Assembly: GCA_017979445.1 (NCBI GenBank) | Contig: CM030707.1 | Location: 25,637,756 to 25,701,755 of the forward strand | Direction: 5' to 3' | Length of the DNA stretch: 64,000 nt | Source of the DNA: Akebia trifoliata | Taxonomy: Eukaryota; Streptophyta; Magnoliopsida; Ranunculales; Lardizabalaceae | Shown here: positions 22,701 through 34,734 of the stretch, piece after piece | How the letters are laid out: every line of letters starts with the position of its first letter | Position numbering within the stretch: position 1 is the stretch's first letter | Translations under genes and position numbers: made by a program | Notes under the pieces: generated by a model | What the model was told of the DNA's origin: nothing | The model's input: only the letters and a program-made list of their open reading frames with translations | Database searches by the model: none

Positions 22701-24359
22701 TCTTTGGATTTGTTCTTGTTCAAAACTTTGATTAAATTCTAAGTTGAATTTAAATCGATCTTGATTAAATCTGATATGAATCCAGATCTGTTTTTTAAAA
22801 TAAATATTTTTTTTTAATTCTTTAAAATCATATGGATTTTAGTCCAAAGGGCCAAACAAATCCAGATTTATTTTTAAAATAAATCAATTTTTAAGAATTA
22901 AAACCTTGAACCAAAATCAATTTTTTTCGTGATGATGGTATCAATTAGAAATCAAAATCCATTAAAATCGAAGTCGAATAAATAAGATAGAACGATTGTG
23001 AAACTCTAAAATCAAATAGAAAATTCAGATCTGTTAAACCGAATTAAAAAAAAAATAAAAAATATAGAAACTCTTCCGTTTGCATATCAGTTGATTAGAT
23101 CGGATCGCTGGATTTAATCTGAGGTTACCGATCGTTTTAGTCGTCCGACATCTACGATCATCCCTACCGATCGACAATGGGGTGGCTGTGATTGGGTGGC
23201 AACGTGACTAAAGTTTGACAGTCGATCTTCTTCTTGATGAAGAAGACGACTGTTCATTCGGTTGAGCTTTGAGTTTTGATTGGGCCAAACCCGTTTATTG
23301 TTTAGTTGGGCTAAGCCCGATTCGATTTACGTTCTGGGCCAAGCCTGATTCAATTTTTCGGTTTTGGGCTAAGCCTGATTTAAATAAAAAACTTAAGAAT
23401 TTAAATATTTTGTTGAGTTATGCCCAATTCAGAAATCTGATTTGTTTAACTGACTCATTAGGGTCAACATTTGACCTGATTCGAGTCAAACCGATCCAGC
23501 CGAACTAGTTCTGTTGGTTCAAACGTGAACCAGATCATAAAAAACCATTTTTTTTTTCTTTAAAAACTTTGAAAAATCATAACTAATTCGTTTTAACTCC
23601 GATTTAGACAAAACAAGAGTCCATTTTGAATATTTTTTCGAGATCTATTCAATACAAATGTTATAATAATTCGTTGACAGCAAAATATAATAGTAAAGTT
23701 TAGATTAAGTTGTATCCTTTTGGAGAATATATCTATAATTATTTTCTTTTATATTAAAAATTTAGTTATTATTTTTTAATGTACCCACATGCAAAACAAG
23801 AACAATTAGAAAGTAAATTTAGATATATTAGGATATAGGTCTTGCCTATAGGGGTTTAGGAAGACATTTTGAGTGATCGTTCAAGAAACGTGATAGAAAT
23901 AGGATAGTAGTCTGCCTAAAGGTAATCGTTCTATGAAAGTTACAGGTTCTTGAATTTTGAGACTTAGTATCTCACTAAGATCACTTTGTGTCACTCTTTT
24001 GTATGAAATCACTAACTTTTACCTAAAAATGATTTAGGGATATTTGGGTAGATCGAGTAAATAGAATAGTCACAAGTGTGAAAGGGAGAGAATGATAACC
24101 CTCTTGCCTAAAGGTGTGGATAGTGTCTGGATTGAATTGAAACATTAGTGGCTAGGTATATGTGCATACTTCAACACAATTTTAGAGAACATATAGCACA
24201 TTGAGATCTTAGCCCAAAGGCGAGTCTTGATGAAACGACTTGTTTGTACCTGTAGAGTGGAAAAACAATCTAAAACGATTCGACCAAAACCCCTGGTACG
24301 AATTGAAAGAATTAAATCCCATAGCATATATTAATGTTTGACCAAATTTTATTACAGCT
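22701..24359 (+). other. Copia leader region
   Basis: No gene is visible in 1.66 kb. At 23278-23385 a motif TGGGCCAAGCCTGATT recurs about four times at 30-35 bp spacing with C/T variation (TGGGCTAAGCCCGATT). A spurious reading frame covers it. Confidence 0.6.
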
Positions 24360-25260
24360 ATAGATGGGTCATTGATTCAAAAGAGTCTGGCAGGGATTGA
24401 GCTTCTTAATGACTCTAATTACTCATCCGAGAGGAAGAATATTGACATTTGTTGGAAAGCATGGATTTTGATTTTGTTCTCTTTGAGGACATGCAACTGG
24501 CTCCACTTCCAGATTCTACGAAGTTGTTAAGGACCCATTTTGTTAAATGGAAAAAGGATAGATTGTCTGTGATGATCATTCGAGCATCTATTAGTGAAAC
24601 TTTTCGAGGTGGTATTTAGACCACAGAAACAACTAAGGAACTGTTGTAGATCATCAAGAAATAGTTTGTGGGAACAAAAAGATCTATTCAGTATGAGTAT
24701 TTGGGTCAGTTAATAAATCTAAAGTATGATGGTAACAAAAATGTACGGGAACATATTCTAAAAATATCAAAGCTCGTCATTGGTCTCCGTGAGCAAGGGA
24801 TTATTTTTTAAGATGACTTTCTGGTTCACATGACAGTTTTATCTTTTGCCTAAATCTTTTGATACTTTTAAAGTCAATTACAGTACATAAGAAACTAAAT
24901 GGTATTTGAATCAGTTGATTTATCTCTGTGTTACTAAGGAATCAAGATTGAGAAGATCAAAGGTTGAGTCAGCTCACTTGGCAATTCATGCAAATAGTAA
25001 GAAAAATTTAAAGTATAAGGGCTTCAAGAAAGGCAGAAACAAGAACTTCAAGCAAAGAAAAGGGTTCAAGGATTTCAAGAATCAGAAAACAATCAAAGAA
25101 AATATAAAGGCTGGGAAAATAGAGAGTGAAGAATGCTGGTTCTACAAGAAGAAAAGACATATGAAGAGGGATTACTTTGCTTACAAGAACTGGTTGCAAA
25201 AGAATTCAGGAGGTACTAATTCAGTTCGAGTTTGCCATGAGTCTAATTTAGTTGATGTTC
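24360..25260 (+). pseudogene. gag of copia element, broken
   Basis: The frame DGSLIQKSLAGIELLNDSNYS begins beside an ATA at 24360 that probably was ATG. Later text (KWKKDRLSVMIIRASISE, EYLGQLINLKYDGNKNVREHI) is typical of UBN2-type copia gag. Many stops interrupt it. A Lys-rich linker leads to the zinc knuckle at about 25128-25175, which reads CWFYKKKRHMKRDY: the second and fourth cysteine positions are Tyr and the glycine position is Arg, all explained by G-to-A changes. Capsid and RNA binding would be lost. Confidence 0.82.
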
Positions 25261-25593
25261 CTTCAAACTCATGGTAGATTGATTCAGGTGCATCTGTGCA
25301 TATTTTTCATTTTCTATAGGGGTTCGTCAACAGGAGAAACCTTAGGTCAGAGGATAGAATTTTTCTTGGGAATGCAGAGGCATTGCAGGTTGAGGCTGTT
25401 GGAACTTATCGCCTCATCCTCGTTACAGGACATTCTTGATTTTAGAAAATACTTTTTACATCCCGTCTTTTAGACGGAGTATTATTTCTATTTCTAAATT
25501 GGACATTGCTGGCTATGTTTTTATTTTTCATGATAGTAGGATGCACGTTCTTTATCATGATGACGTTGTTGGACATGGTTTTTTATTGGATAG
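25261..25593 (+). pseudogene. Copia protease and start of integrase linker
   Basis: The aspartic protease signature DSGAS lies at 25281-25295, after a TAG at 25276-25278 and before another about ten codons later. The downstream text LENTFYIPSFRRSIISISKLD is the usual segment before the GAG-pre-integrase domain. The frame is cut at 25593 by element A and resumes at 50058. Confidence 0.82.
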
Positions 25594-27313
25594 TAAAAGT
25601 GCCCTCGATCCGTGGGGTACGCGGATCCGCTTTTAACCCTTGAGGTTTGGGATTCGCCACCCAGTTATTACGGTCTAGGAACCGATCAATGACTCTAAAC
25701 GGATAAAGAACTAATCTAGAACAAAAAAAAAAAAAAACTGAATTCGGGGATCATGTTACGGGGTTGGAAGGTGTTAGGCACCAACCCCACCCGGCCAAAG
25801 CCGGTCTCTACTAACTTCCCAAATAAATTACATTGCTAAAAAAAATCTAGATAAATAAAAAAAAAAAAGAAATTATACCTTCCCAATAGCAAAGACCTTG
25901 TTCCCTCAGATCCGACAAAAACTGCTTCTTGTACCGTATTCCTTGCTTCGTTCTGTCTCTGGATTTGGATTTCTGATCTCCGAGGCAAGGTATCTCCTTT
26001 TTTATCAGGATTCTTCGAGTTTGTTATGAGTTTTGGGGTGTTTTCGAATGGCTTTTAGGTATTTTTTAGGCTAAAATCAAAGGTGGGATGTTAGGTAAGG
26101 AGCTGGGACTCTAAAACTAGGGTTTATGGGAGGCTAGGGGGCTTTTAGACCTACTTCTCTTAGGGTTTATGATTTGATACGAAAATAGGGTGTGAGCACC
26201 CCTATTTATAGATTTTTTTAGGGGTTGATTTTAATAAAGTTAGTGTTTAATTAGAGTTCTTTTAATTAGAGTTGTGTTTTAATTAAAATTGTTTTAGGTG
26301 GAGTTGTGTTTTAATTAGAACTCTATTAGATAGAGATAGTATTTAATTAGAACTCTATTATGATTTTAACTTTTAGTCTTATTTGTTTGACTTTTAATAT
26401 TTTGACTTTAGTCTTAATTGATTGACTTTTAATATCTTGACTTTAGTCTTACTTAATTGACTTTAATTTTGACTTTAGTCTCACTTGATTAACTTTAATA
26501 CCTTGAATTTAGTCTTGCTTGATTGGCTTTAAATTTTTGGAGGACCCCCCTCTATTATATCTTTAATTCTTTGGACCCCCAAATGGAGGGGTCCTTAAAG
26601 AAATATCTCACGAACCCTCAACAATTTTTCATGAGAGCCCGATTGATCAATTTTTTTAATTTAAAATTTTAAATTAATTTCATTAATGTTTCACTTTAAT
26701 TATTTAATGTTTAATATATTAATTTTGAAAATTTTAATTATGAAAATTGTGAAATTATCGTTTTGCCACCAGAGAGGACTATTCACATTTTAAGTCGATT
26801 TTTAATGTTCTAAGATGTTTTAGAATCAATTTTTCATAAGGAATTCAATGGAAATATTAGTTTGTGTTATTTATGAAATTTTTTGTGTGAAATGGTCGTG
26901 AACTTTTTGAGGGGCATTTTCGTAATTTTGTCAAATTCTGTGAAAATTGGCAAAATGATTTATTTTATTTCGATTTGTTATTTTATGTGTTCAAAAGGGT
27001 TTTCCTAATCGTAACTTAGGCTCCAGGGTTGTTTTGATGTTAGGGGTATTTTAGTAATTTGGTCAATTTTCAGTGATTTTTATCGTGAAGCTTCTTTTTG
27101 TTTGCAAGATAATGATTTCTATGTTTTTGGGATCGTATTTTCCTAGTATAGCGTGGTTTCTATGGTTTTGTCAGTTCGAGATACCTCATCCGGATTTTTG
27201 AAACATTTCTGGTAATAAAATAAAGCAATGGAATAAACATCCATCATTGGGAACCGTTGAGATCGGGTTGACTAGTTGATTAATCAGGCGAGTGCAAAAA
27301 TGAGGTGTCTACA
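25594..27313 (-). mobile_element. 3' LTR of element A
   Basis: In - orientation it starts TGTAGACACCTC (27313) and ends GGGCACTTTTA (25594; the terminal CA changed to TA). TATA box TATAAATA at 26203-26210 (- strand), intact. About 1.72 kb. Confidence 0.92.
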
Positions 27314-27631
27314 GATGCCCCTCTTTGGTAGAGGGTTGAAGCAAACTAGATAGCAAATCTATTTTGGTAGATAGTGCGATATCCGAATGCCAAAGCTAGT
27401 GACAGTTCATTTTGCAGCCTGATTTAGCAATTCGTCAGGATGTTCGGATCCTTGAGCGTAAAACTCTCCTCGAACTAAAAAGTTGTCAGGTCCTTGAGCG
27501 CGAGCTCTCATTGACAATATCAGATCCTTGAATTTTAGAAAATTCTCCTTGACTGATGTAACAACTGTGCAAGTGTGTGATTTAAAATCTGTGAAAAATT
27601 TCAAAGAGTTTAAGTTGGAACTGAATAAAAT

Positions 27632-28040
27632 CTGAGCATAATTCCGAGAAAACCCTCAGCGGTAACTGAGCAAAATCCAAGAATCCTTGGCGGCAACTGA
27701 GCAAAATCCAAGTTAACCCTTAGCGGCACCTGAGCAAAATCCAAGTTAACCCTTGGCGGCAACTGAGCAAAATCCAAGATAACCTTTGGCGGCATCTGAG
27801 CAAAATCCAAGATAACCCTTGGCGGAAACTAAGCAAAATCCAAGATAACCCTTGGCGAAAACTGAGCAAAATCCAAGTTAACCCTTGGCGGAAACTGAGC
27901 AAAATCCAAGATAACCCTTGGCGGCAACTGAGCAAAATCCAAGATAACCCTTGGCGGTAACTGAGCAAAATCCAAGATAACCCTTGGCGGCATCTGAGCA
28001 AAATCCAAGATGACCCTTGGCGACAACTGAGCAAAACTGG
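27632..28040 (-). repeat. 33-bp tandem array of element A, about 12 units
   Basis: Plus-strand units GAGCAAAATCCAAGATAACC followed by CTTGGCGGCAACT. The inverted pair CCAAG/CTTGG (for example 27906-27910 and 27917-27921) recurs in nearly every unit. Spurious 11-residue-periodic frames on the - strand (27720-28205) come from this. Confidence 0.88.
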
Positions 28041-28803
28041 TAGAGGAATGAAGGAGTTTTTGGAAATAATAAATGAATTTGGAGAAGACTGATTAGAATG
28101 AATCGGAGAACGAATATATCTGAAAGATAATGAATCTGAAAGAGAAATGATCGAATCTAAGAATGATTGGATCTGGAAAGGAATCTGGGGACGAAAGAAT
28201 GCCATATTTCCTAATGAGTTATTAGATGATCTTTGGACACAGTCAAATGTGAGATCCGAAGTGCTTTTGTTCGAACCTCAAGGTCTTATCCAAAAAAGTT
28301 TCATGAGTTTAAAACCTGAGTTTTTATTTCTTTTTTCAAAAAGCTGTTATCAAGAGGGTAACCTTAAATTTGAGGTTCTCATTATCTTTTAGGATTAATA
28401 TTGCTCAAAACAAAATGCCCCTAGTTTGACAACGTACGTGGCATTGAAGATAATTGAACACATCATGCAAAAATTAAAAAAAATGCCCCTAGTATAAGGG
28501 GGAAAGGTTACACTAAAGAAGAAAGAAAATGCCCCTTGTATGAAGGTTTGAAATATTTGATTACCACAAGCGCAATAAAGATCTAACTTTTAATTTTGAT
28601 AATTTTAATAAAGATTTTGAGTTAGGCTCAAGAGAACAAAATATTTCCTTTTGAGACTCATCATAGAATTCACCCTTCTCTCCATTGGTTTACTTGGGGA
28701 AGTAAAAATTTCAAATCGATCGTGGACAAGATACTTGTGACTTCTGAGTCTATGCCTGGTTTAAGCGAAGTATTGAACTTGATTATTCGGACTTCTGATG
28801 TTT

Positions 28804-29064
28804 CAGCTCGGACCGCTTTCAGCTTGGGATTTTCTTATGTTTTTTTTTTCGCTCTAACTTTTGCCTAGATCGCCTTTTCAGGTTTTCAATCTATCGAACT
28901 TACTCTAGCTTTCGCCTAGATCGCCTATTCAGGTTTTCGATCTAGCGAACTTTTTCTTTTTTTCTTTGCTTTGATTGTTGTCAAAGTTGTCCTTTCGAAT
29001 TTTCAACCTTGCGAGCTTGCCCTAATTTTTGCCTAAGTCACCCTTTTGGGATTTTCAACTTAGC
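28804..29064 (-). repeat. Hairpin-unit array of element A
   Basis: Four clear units and one weak one. Paired arms (plus coordinates): 29033-29038 with 29058-29063 (CTAAGT/ACTTAG); 28983-28989 with 29004-29010; 28916-28923 with 28938-28945 (CTAGATCG/CGATCTAG, perfect); 28866-28872 with 28887-28893. On the - strand the interior is GAAAACCTGAA(A/T)AGG or similar, that is, an inner 3-bp stem around GAAA, GAAT or AAAA. A fifth unit at 28804-28835 has no convincing stem. Confidence 0.75.
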
Positions 29065-29593
29065 AGGCCTTTTTTCTTCTTTTTCTTTCCTTCCTGTCTG
29101 AACTTCTGGAGTTGCTGTCTGATTATGCTTTGCTATCTTCCTTAACTTTTCACACGATACTTAGGAGGACTTTCATGGGTAGGCTTAGGACTGGGTATAA
29201 AAAGAAAGGAATTTTAAGGCTCAAAACCCAAATGCCCCTTGTGTGGTACTTCATTTAAAAATTTTCTTGAATTTTCTTCCCCATTTTGAAGATATTTTTC
29301 TTTTATTTTGAATTTTTTTTTATATTTTTTTACTGTATGGGGACATAGATTTTTTTTTTTTTTTTGATGTGGTCAGGCCTGAAGTAACTTCTCAGGTTGC
29401 CTACGTACCCTAGAATTTTGGGATCAGACCAAAACGTAGTTCGAATCTTCCCTTCCCTAGGTTAGGTGATCGGACTAAGAAAGAAAAAAAGCATAATTTT
29501 TCTTTTTGAAAAGGCTGCAAAGGGGTTGAGAAAGGATATGTTGAACTGGGTAACTGGGTAATATGAGGATTGATTCGGCCAAAGATGGCCTCC

Positions 29594-30874
29594 TTAAATG
29601 TAGTACCGTTTGATTTGATCAAGATTGATTGGTTCTGGTAATTCGATTCTATCATAATCTTGAAGTCTGATAGCTTTTCCTGGTAATATTTCATTGACGA
29701 TGAACGGAACTCCCCAATTTGGTTTGAACTTCCCTCTAGGGTCAAAGATAGGTGCCCGATTCTCTTTGAATACTAAGTCCCCGACTTGTAAGTGACGGGC
29801 CTTAATCTTTTTGTCAAATGCGCGGGCGACTCTTCTTTGATAAGCTTGCACGTGGTACAACGCTCTTAGTCATTTTTCTTCAATCAAATTCAATTCTTCA
29901 TACCGTTGGCGAACCCAATCTGCTTCTGACAACTGACTTTCTAACAAAACCCTGAGAAACGGAATCTCCATTTCAACTGGCAAGACTGCTTCCATGCCAT
30001 ACACTAAGGAGTAGGGAATAGCTCCAGTGGAGGATCGAATTGAGGTTCGATATGCCCATAATGCAAATGGCATTTTTTCTAACCAATCTCGATGTGATTG
30101 ACACATTTTCCTGAGGATAGTCTTAATATTCTTATTAGCTGCTTCGACTACTCCATTAGTCTGAGGGCGGTAAGGAGATGATTTATGGTGTGAGATTTTG
30201 AACTTTGAACATAATTTGATAACCTCAGCTTTGAAGTGCGACCCGTTATCAGAGATCAACTCTGAAGGTACCCCATATCGACTGATGACGTTTGTTTGAA
30301 TGAACTTTGCAATTTGAGAAGCAGTGAGGATAGCATAAGAGGCAGCTTCGACCCATTTGGTAAAATAATCGATTGCAACTAGAATGTATTCATGCCCGTT
30401 TGACACCTTAGGCGATATTTTACCAATAATGTCAATTCCCCAGACTGAGAATGGCCATGGTGAAGTCAGACCTACTAATTGAGATGGTGGCACATGTATA
30501 AGGTTCGCATGTATTTGGCACTTATGACAGGTTTTGACCATGTGATGACAATCTGTTTCCATCGTGGGCCAGTAGTATCCTTGTCTCATAATTTTCTTAG
30601 CTAACATTTTCCCACTCATGTGAGGGCCACATTCTCCTGAATGTAGTTCAACCATTATCTGTTCAGCTTGATCTTCATCAACACACGACAAATGAATCTC
30701 ATCATAAGACCTTTTGTATAAACTTCCTGCGCACAAGATGAATTGAGATGCTAATCTTAGTAGGGTTTGTCGTTCCTTCCTCGATGCTTCTTCTGGGAAT
30801 TCTTGTTTTTCCAATACTCTCTTTATATCTGTGTACCATGGATTTCCATCAGGTAGTCGAGTAGCAATGTTGAT
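29594..30874 (-). pseudogene. Integrase of element A, one in-frame stop
   Basis: Open from 30814 to 29870: zinc region ELHSGECGPHMSG and DCHHMVKTCHKCQ, core WGIDIIGKIS, ISDNGSHFKAE, and GVVEAANKN, giving the complete D-D-E triad. The only clear break is a TGA at about 29870-29872 after NLIEEK; the C-terminal domain continues in the same frame (VARAFDKKIK to DQIKRYYI, stop 29593). Element 1 has TAA in the same codon. Confidence 0.9.
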
Positions 30875-31330
30875 CTAATGGCAGTATGCGGGTTTGTCTT
30901 TAACTTCAACAGTGATCGGTCTCAATTCCATGCCAGGGGGTAAATGGATCATTGAAGATAAAGTTGCTAAGGAGTCAGCAAATCTGTTATCCTCCCTTGA
31001 CAAGTGTTGGAACATGATATCTTTAAACTTACTGACTAAGTTTAACAAATACTCATGGTAAGGTTTCAACTTTTCATCCCTAGTCTTCCATTCTTCTAAT
31101 GACTGATGTATGACCAAGGCTGAATCCCCAAAAACTTTAATTTCTGTAATGCCCAGGTTCAAAGCAACTTCGAGCCCCGCGATGCATGCCTCATATTCAG
31201 CCGTGTTATTAGTGTTCGAAAAGGCTAATTTAATAGCAATAGGAATGTGGCATCCTTTCAGAGGAAACAAGACTGCCCCTATTCCATACTCATTTTGATT
31301 GGCAGCTCCATCAAAGTACAACTGCCATGT
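30875..31330 (-). pseudogene. Second (archaeal-type) RNase H of element A
   Basis: Fully open: WQLYFDGAANQ, AEYEACIAGLE, VFGDSALVIHQ, RFADSLATL. All four catalytic acidic residues (D, E, D, D) are present, so this domain is intact by inspection although the rest of the polyprotein is broken. It stops at a TAG after DKPAYCH (about 30875) where element 1 continues. Confidence 0.85.
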
Positions 31331-32003
31331 TTGGTTCTGCAGTTCTTCTTTAACATGCAAGATGTTCTCATCAAGGAATTGATCAACAGGATTTATTCCT
31401 TCTACTACAGGGTGATCTGCCAAGTATTCTGCTACAACTCTCCCCTCGATAGATTTTTGTGTAACATGCGTGATGTCAAACTCTGATAGCAACAATAATC
31501 ATCGAGCGGTTCTCCCTGTCAACGCCGGCTTTTCGAAAAGATACTTGAGAGGATCCATCCGAGATAACAGGATAATTGAATGAGATAGCATATAGTGCCG
31601 GAGTCTCTCAGTAGCCCATACCAGTGCTAAGCAAGTTTTCTCCAAGGATGAATATTTTCGTTCATACTCTAACATCTTCTTGCTGATGTAGTAGATGGCC
31701 TTTTTTTACAAGTATCTTTGTCATACTGTGCAAGCATGCATCCCATAGCTTCTTCTGTGACTGATAGATAAAAAAGAAGTGGTTCGCCGGTGTGAGTGGA
31801 ACCAAAATAGACGGGTTTAAGAGATACTCCTTGACTTGGTCGAAAGCCTTTTGATATTGCTCGTTCCAAACTGTTGGTTCATTCTTTTTTAGAAGCTTGA
31901 AAATAGGTTCGCAGACGTTGGTGAGTTGAGCGATGAATCTGCTAACATACTGGATTCTGCCCAGAAAACCTCGAATCTGCTTTTCACTCTGGGACGGCGG
32001 CAT
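31331..32003 (-). pseudogene. RT connection and first RNase H of element A
   Basis: QIRGFLGRIQYVSRFIAQLT and PIFKLLKKNEPTVWNEQYQKAF are intact, then the frame shifts near 31810 (LLFYLSVTEEAMGCMLAQYD in the neighbouring frame). MLLSEFDITHV (31495) starts the last open part, running without stop into the second RNase H. A stop lies before it (about 31496-31500). Confidence 0.82.
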
Positions 32004-32048
32004 CTCTTGGATAGCTTTAATCTTTACAGGGTCTACTTCAATCCCTCT

Positions 32049-33277
32049 CTAACTGACCACAAACCCCAATAACTTTCCAGAAGTTACTCCAAATCCACAT
32101 TTCTGTGGGTTAGGGCGGAGTTGGTACTTTTGAATTCTTGTGAGAAACTTTTCTAACGCAATATCATCTACATAGACTTCGACTTTCTTGTGTATCATGT
32201 CATGTAGTAAAGTCGTGGCTGCTCTTTGATAGGTGGCTCCAGCTTTCTTCAAACCAAAAGGCATGACCTTGTAGCAGAAGATCTCCCACTGTGTGATGAA
32301 CGACGTCTTTTGCATATCTCGAGGATCCATTTTTATTTGATTGTACCCTGAAAACCCATCCATGAAGGACAACAACGCGTGTCCTGCTGTATTGTCCACC
32401 AGAACATTATGTGTGGTAAAGGGAAACTATCCTTTGGGCTTGCTTTGTTTAAGTCTCTGAAATCCACACACATTCTAACTTTTCCATCCTTTTTCGGTAC
32501 TGGGACGACATTAGCAATCCACTCAGGGTATTCCACTACTTCCAAAAATCCAGCGTTAATCTGCTTCGTAACTTCTTCTTTAATTTTTAGAGTCCATTTT
32601 GGCTTCATACGTCGAAGTTTCTGTTTGATTGGTCGAGCATCAGGATATAACGGAATCCGATGTTGAACAATATCTGTGCTTACCCCCGGCATATCCTCGT
32701 AAAACCACGCGAACACATCTTTGAACTTTTTGAGTAAGTCTACTATCCCTTTGCGTTCGTCGGGAGATAAAGTGACCCCTATCCGAATTTCTTGAGGATT
32801 TTTTTTTGTTCCGAGGTTGATAACCTCTACTTCCTCTATTAGAGGTTGAGCCCGACGTTTCTCTTCTTGTTCAAGTAATTTGATTATTTCAGGGGGAGGT
32901 TCTTCGTCAGAAGATTCTCCCTCCGAAGTTAGATTATTAGTCAAATTATTATTGCGCTTGGGGTAATAAAAAATTTCTTTCATTTCATTAAAAAGAGATA
33001 GGGTAACAGGACTTATTGCAGACTTGACAAACTCACTTGACTCAGGAGGAAAAACAAACTCACTAGAAATAACAGACTCAGCAGAAACAACTAACTTACT
33101 CGACTCAACAGAAATAAAGGACTCAACTGGCATGTCAGACTGAACAGGACTAATGGGACCGATAGACCCAGCCTTGACATGCAGCATAGGAATATTTACA
33201 TGATAATTTGAGAGACACCCAACAACGGGTTTGATTACAAACTGAGGATTTGGGATCCCTTTCTCAACTGACAACAC
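32049..33277 (-). pseudogene. Reverse transcriptase of element A, near-intact frame with deletion
   Basis: The frame 33277-32333 holds the Ser-rich linker and RT N-terminal motifs (ARPIKQKLRRMKP, NAGFLEVVEYPEWIANVVPVPKKDG, FRDLNKASPKDSFPLP). A frameshift near 32400-32390 moves to 32399-32049 (SFMDGFSGYNQIKMDPRD, FCYKVMPFGLKKAGATYQRA). The catalytic VYVDD is present near 32170, but the 12 codons that follow in element 1 (5862-5897) are missing, an in-frame 36-nt deletion right next to the active site. Confidence 0.9.
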
Positions 33278-33337
33278 TAAGATACTATGATCTTCAATGA
33301 ATAGATGATCGATGTTGAGGGAGTCCAGATCGAGCTG

Positions 33338-33787
33338 TCAGTCTTCAACTTTCTTCTCTTTAACTTCTGTGCTTGCTTCCTTTCTAGGCCACTCCATGCC
33401 AAAGAAGATTTCAAACCCCGATAGACGAGTACCAGTGATGTGATCAATGAACGGCTCTGTGAACCCACAGTAACGGAAGTCTTCTCCTTCTTTCACAAAA
33501 TAACCATTGAGGGTCTTTCGATAGGGTTTCATTTTAATGAGATCTGTGGTGCTCCTTTGCCTTTTAGCAATAGCCTTGTCCCGTTTTGTCTTCCAGTATT
33601 GGGCCCAATCTTCCTTAGTAGACTTATATCCTAATCTGAATGTGCCGATGACCTCTTTAATCACTGGTGTCTCTTTAATATCTTGCTGCTTGCAACCTAA
33701 ACCCATGCCAGGGAAAAATCTCATTTTCTTGAATATATTGGCCATGCAGCAATTAAAGGTATTTTCCATTGGAAAATATTCTTTCAT
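33338..33787 (-). pseudogene. G-patch-like segment of element A
   Basis: Open over 149 codons: FFPGMGLGCKQQDI, GTFRLGYKSTKEDWAQYW and a charged linker. It matches 4404-4800 of element 1. Between protease and RT, as usual for the lineage. Confidence 0.6.
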
Positions 33788-33840
33788 GACTTGATCCCGT
33801 TGGACTGAGCATATTTTTTCAAACTCGAACCCACTGAGCT

Positions 33841-34734
33841 CTACTTCCTATTTTTCTGGTTGAATATCAGCAACGGCTCATCCTTAGATTCAGTACTGTT
33901 CATAATCCCTATAATTTCAGCATCTCCATGGAGAGTAATCACTAGTCCATCCTTGATAAACTTGACCTTCTGGTGTAGCGTAGAAGGGATGGCTTTAATT
34001 TGGTGTAACCATGGTCTCCCTAACAGTAAATTGAAAGAAGACTGGATGTCAATAACCTGAAATTCCACAGGAAATTCAGCTATGCCTGTGGACAATCGAA
34101 GGTGCAAAATTCCCAGTATATCCCTCTTGGTGTTATCATAGGCCCTGACACCTTGATTAGTGGGCTTGAGATCTTTAGTCTTAAACCCGAGACAAGTAGC
34201 CGTTTTTAACGAGCAAACGTTCAGTGCACTCCAGTTATCGATCAAAACCAGAGGTACCCTCATCCCATTACAGTCAACTGTAATGTGTAACGGTTTAGTG
34301 TGGCTTGACCCTTCTTTCGGGAGATCTGAGTCTGAGAAGGATAGGATATTCTCCACATAAGTTGTCCCTACTATATTGGCCAGCTGATCTGGAGAAGTTT
34401 CCAGGGAGACTTGGGCTGTGTTTAGTGCTTTGAGAATAGCCTCCCTATGAGCAGTGGAAGCCATGAGTAAACCCCATACTGAGATATTGGCCCCTGATTT
34501 TTTCAACTGCTTAATCACAGAGTTATCTTCTTCGATGCTTTCCTTGGTGGGATCTTCTCCTTCTTTTCTTGCTAGGGCTACAGGATTATTAACATAGAGT
34601 TCTTGTGGTTTAAAAACTCTTTCCCCTCGAGTCATATGTCTAACTTCATCACAGGAAAGGGAGAAAGGCTCATCTTCTTCAGTCAACAAGTATGAATCTT
34701 CGTCTGTCAAAGGTACAGGGCTTTTCAGATTCAT
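33841..34734 (-). pseudogene. Protease region of element A
   Basis: A 297-codon open frame. The active-site box reads LIDNWSALNVC: the glycine after D-N is Trp, which should abolish retropepsin activity. Element 1 has DNGSALNVCP. The C-terminal NLLLGRPWLHQIK block is kept. Upstream text TRGERVFKPQELYVNNPVALARKEGE and the KKSGANISVWGLL block, missing in element 1, complete the region. Confidence 0.82.

Larger units (their letters stand above)
27314..29593 (-). other. 3' UTR of element A
   Basis: 2.3 kb without protein: hairpin array (28804-29064), several GGGGCATTTT-type purine-rich tracts (reverse complement near 28410-28540), 33-bp array (27632-28040), and polypurine tract ACCAAAGAGGGGCATC (27314-27329) at the LTR. 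Same order as element 1. Confidence 0.75.

Noticed and set aside
27632..28040. CRISPR-like array
   Set aside because: Units are contiguous 33-bp repeats without unique spacers, in a plant retroelement.
27720..28205. 161-codon frame with 11-residue periodicity (- strand)
   Set aside because: A by-product of the 33-bp noncoding tandem array in the 3' UTR; 33 is divisible by three, so stops are rare.
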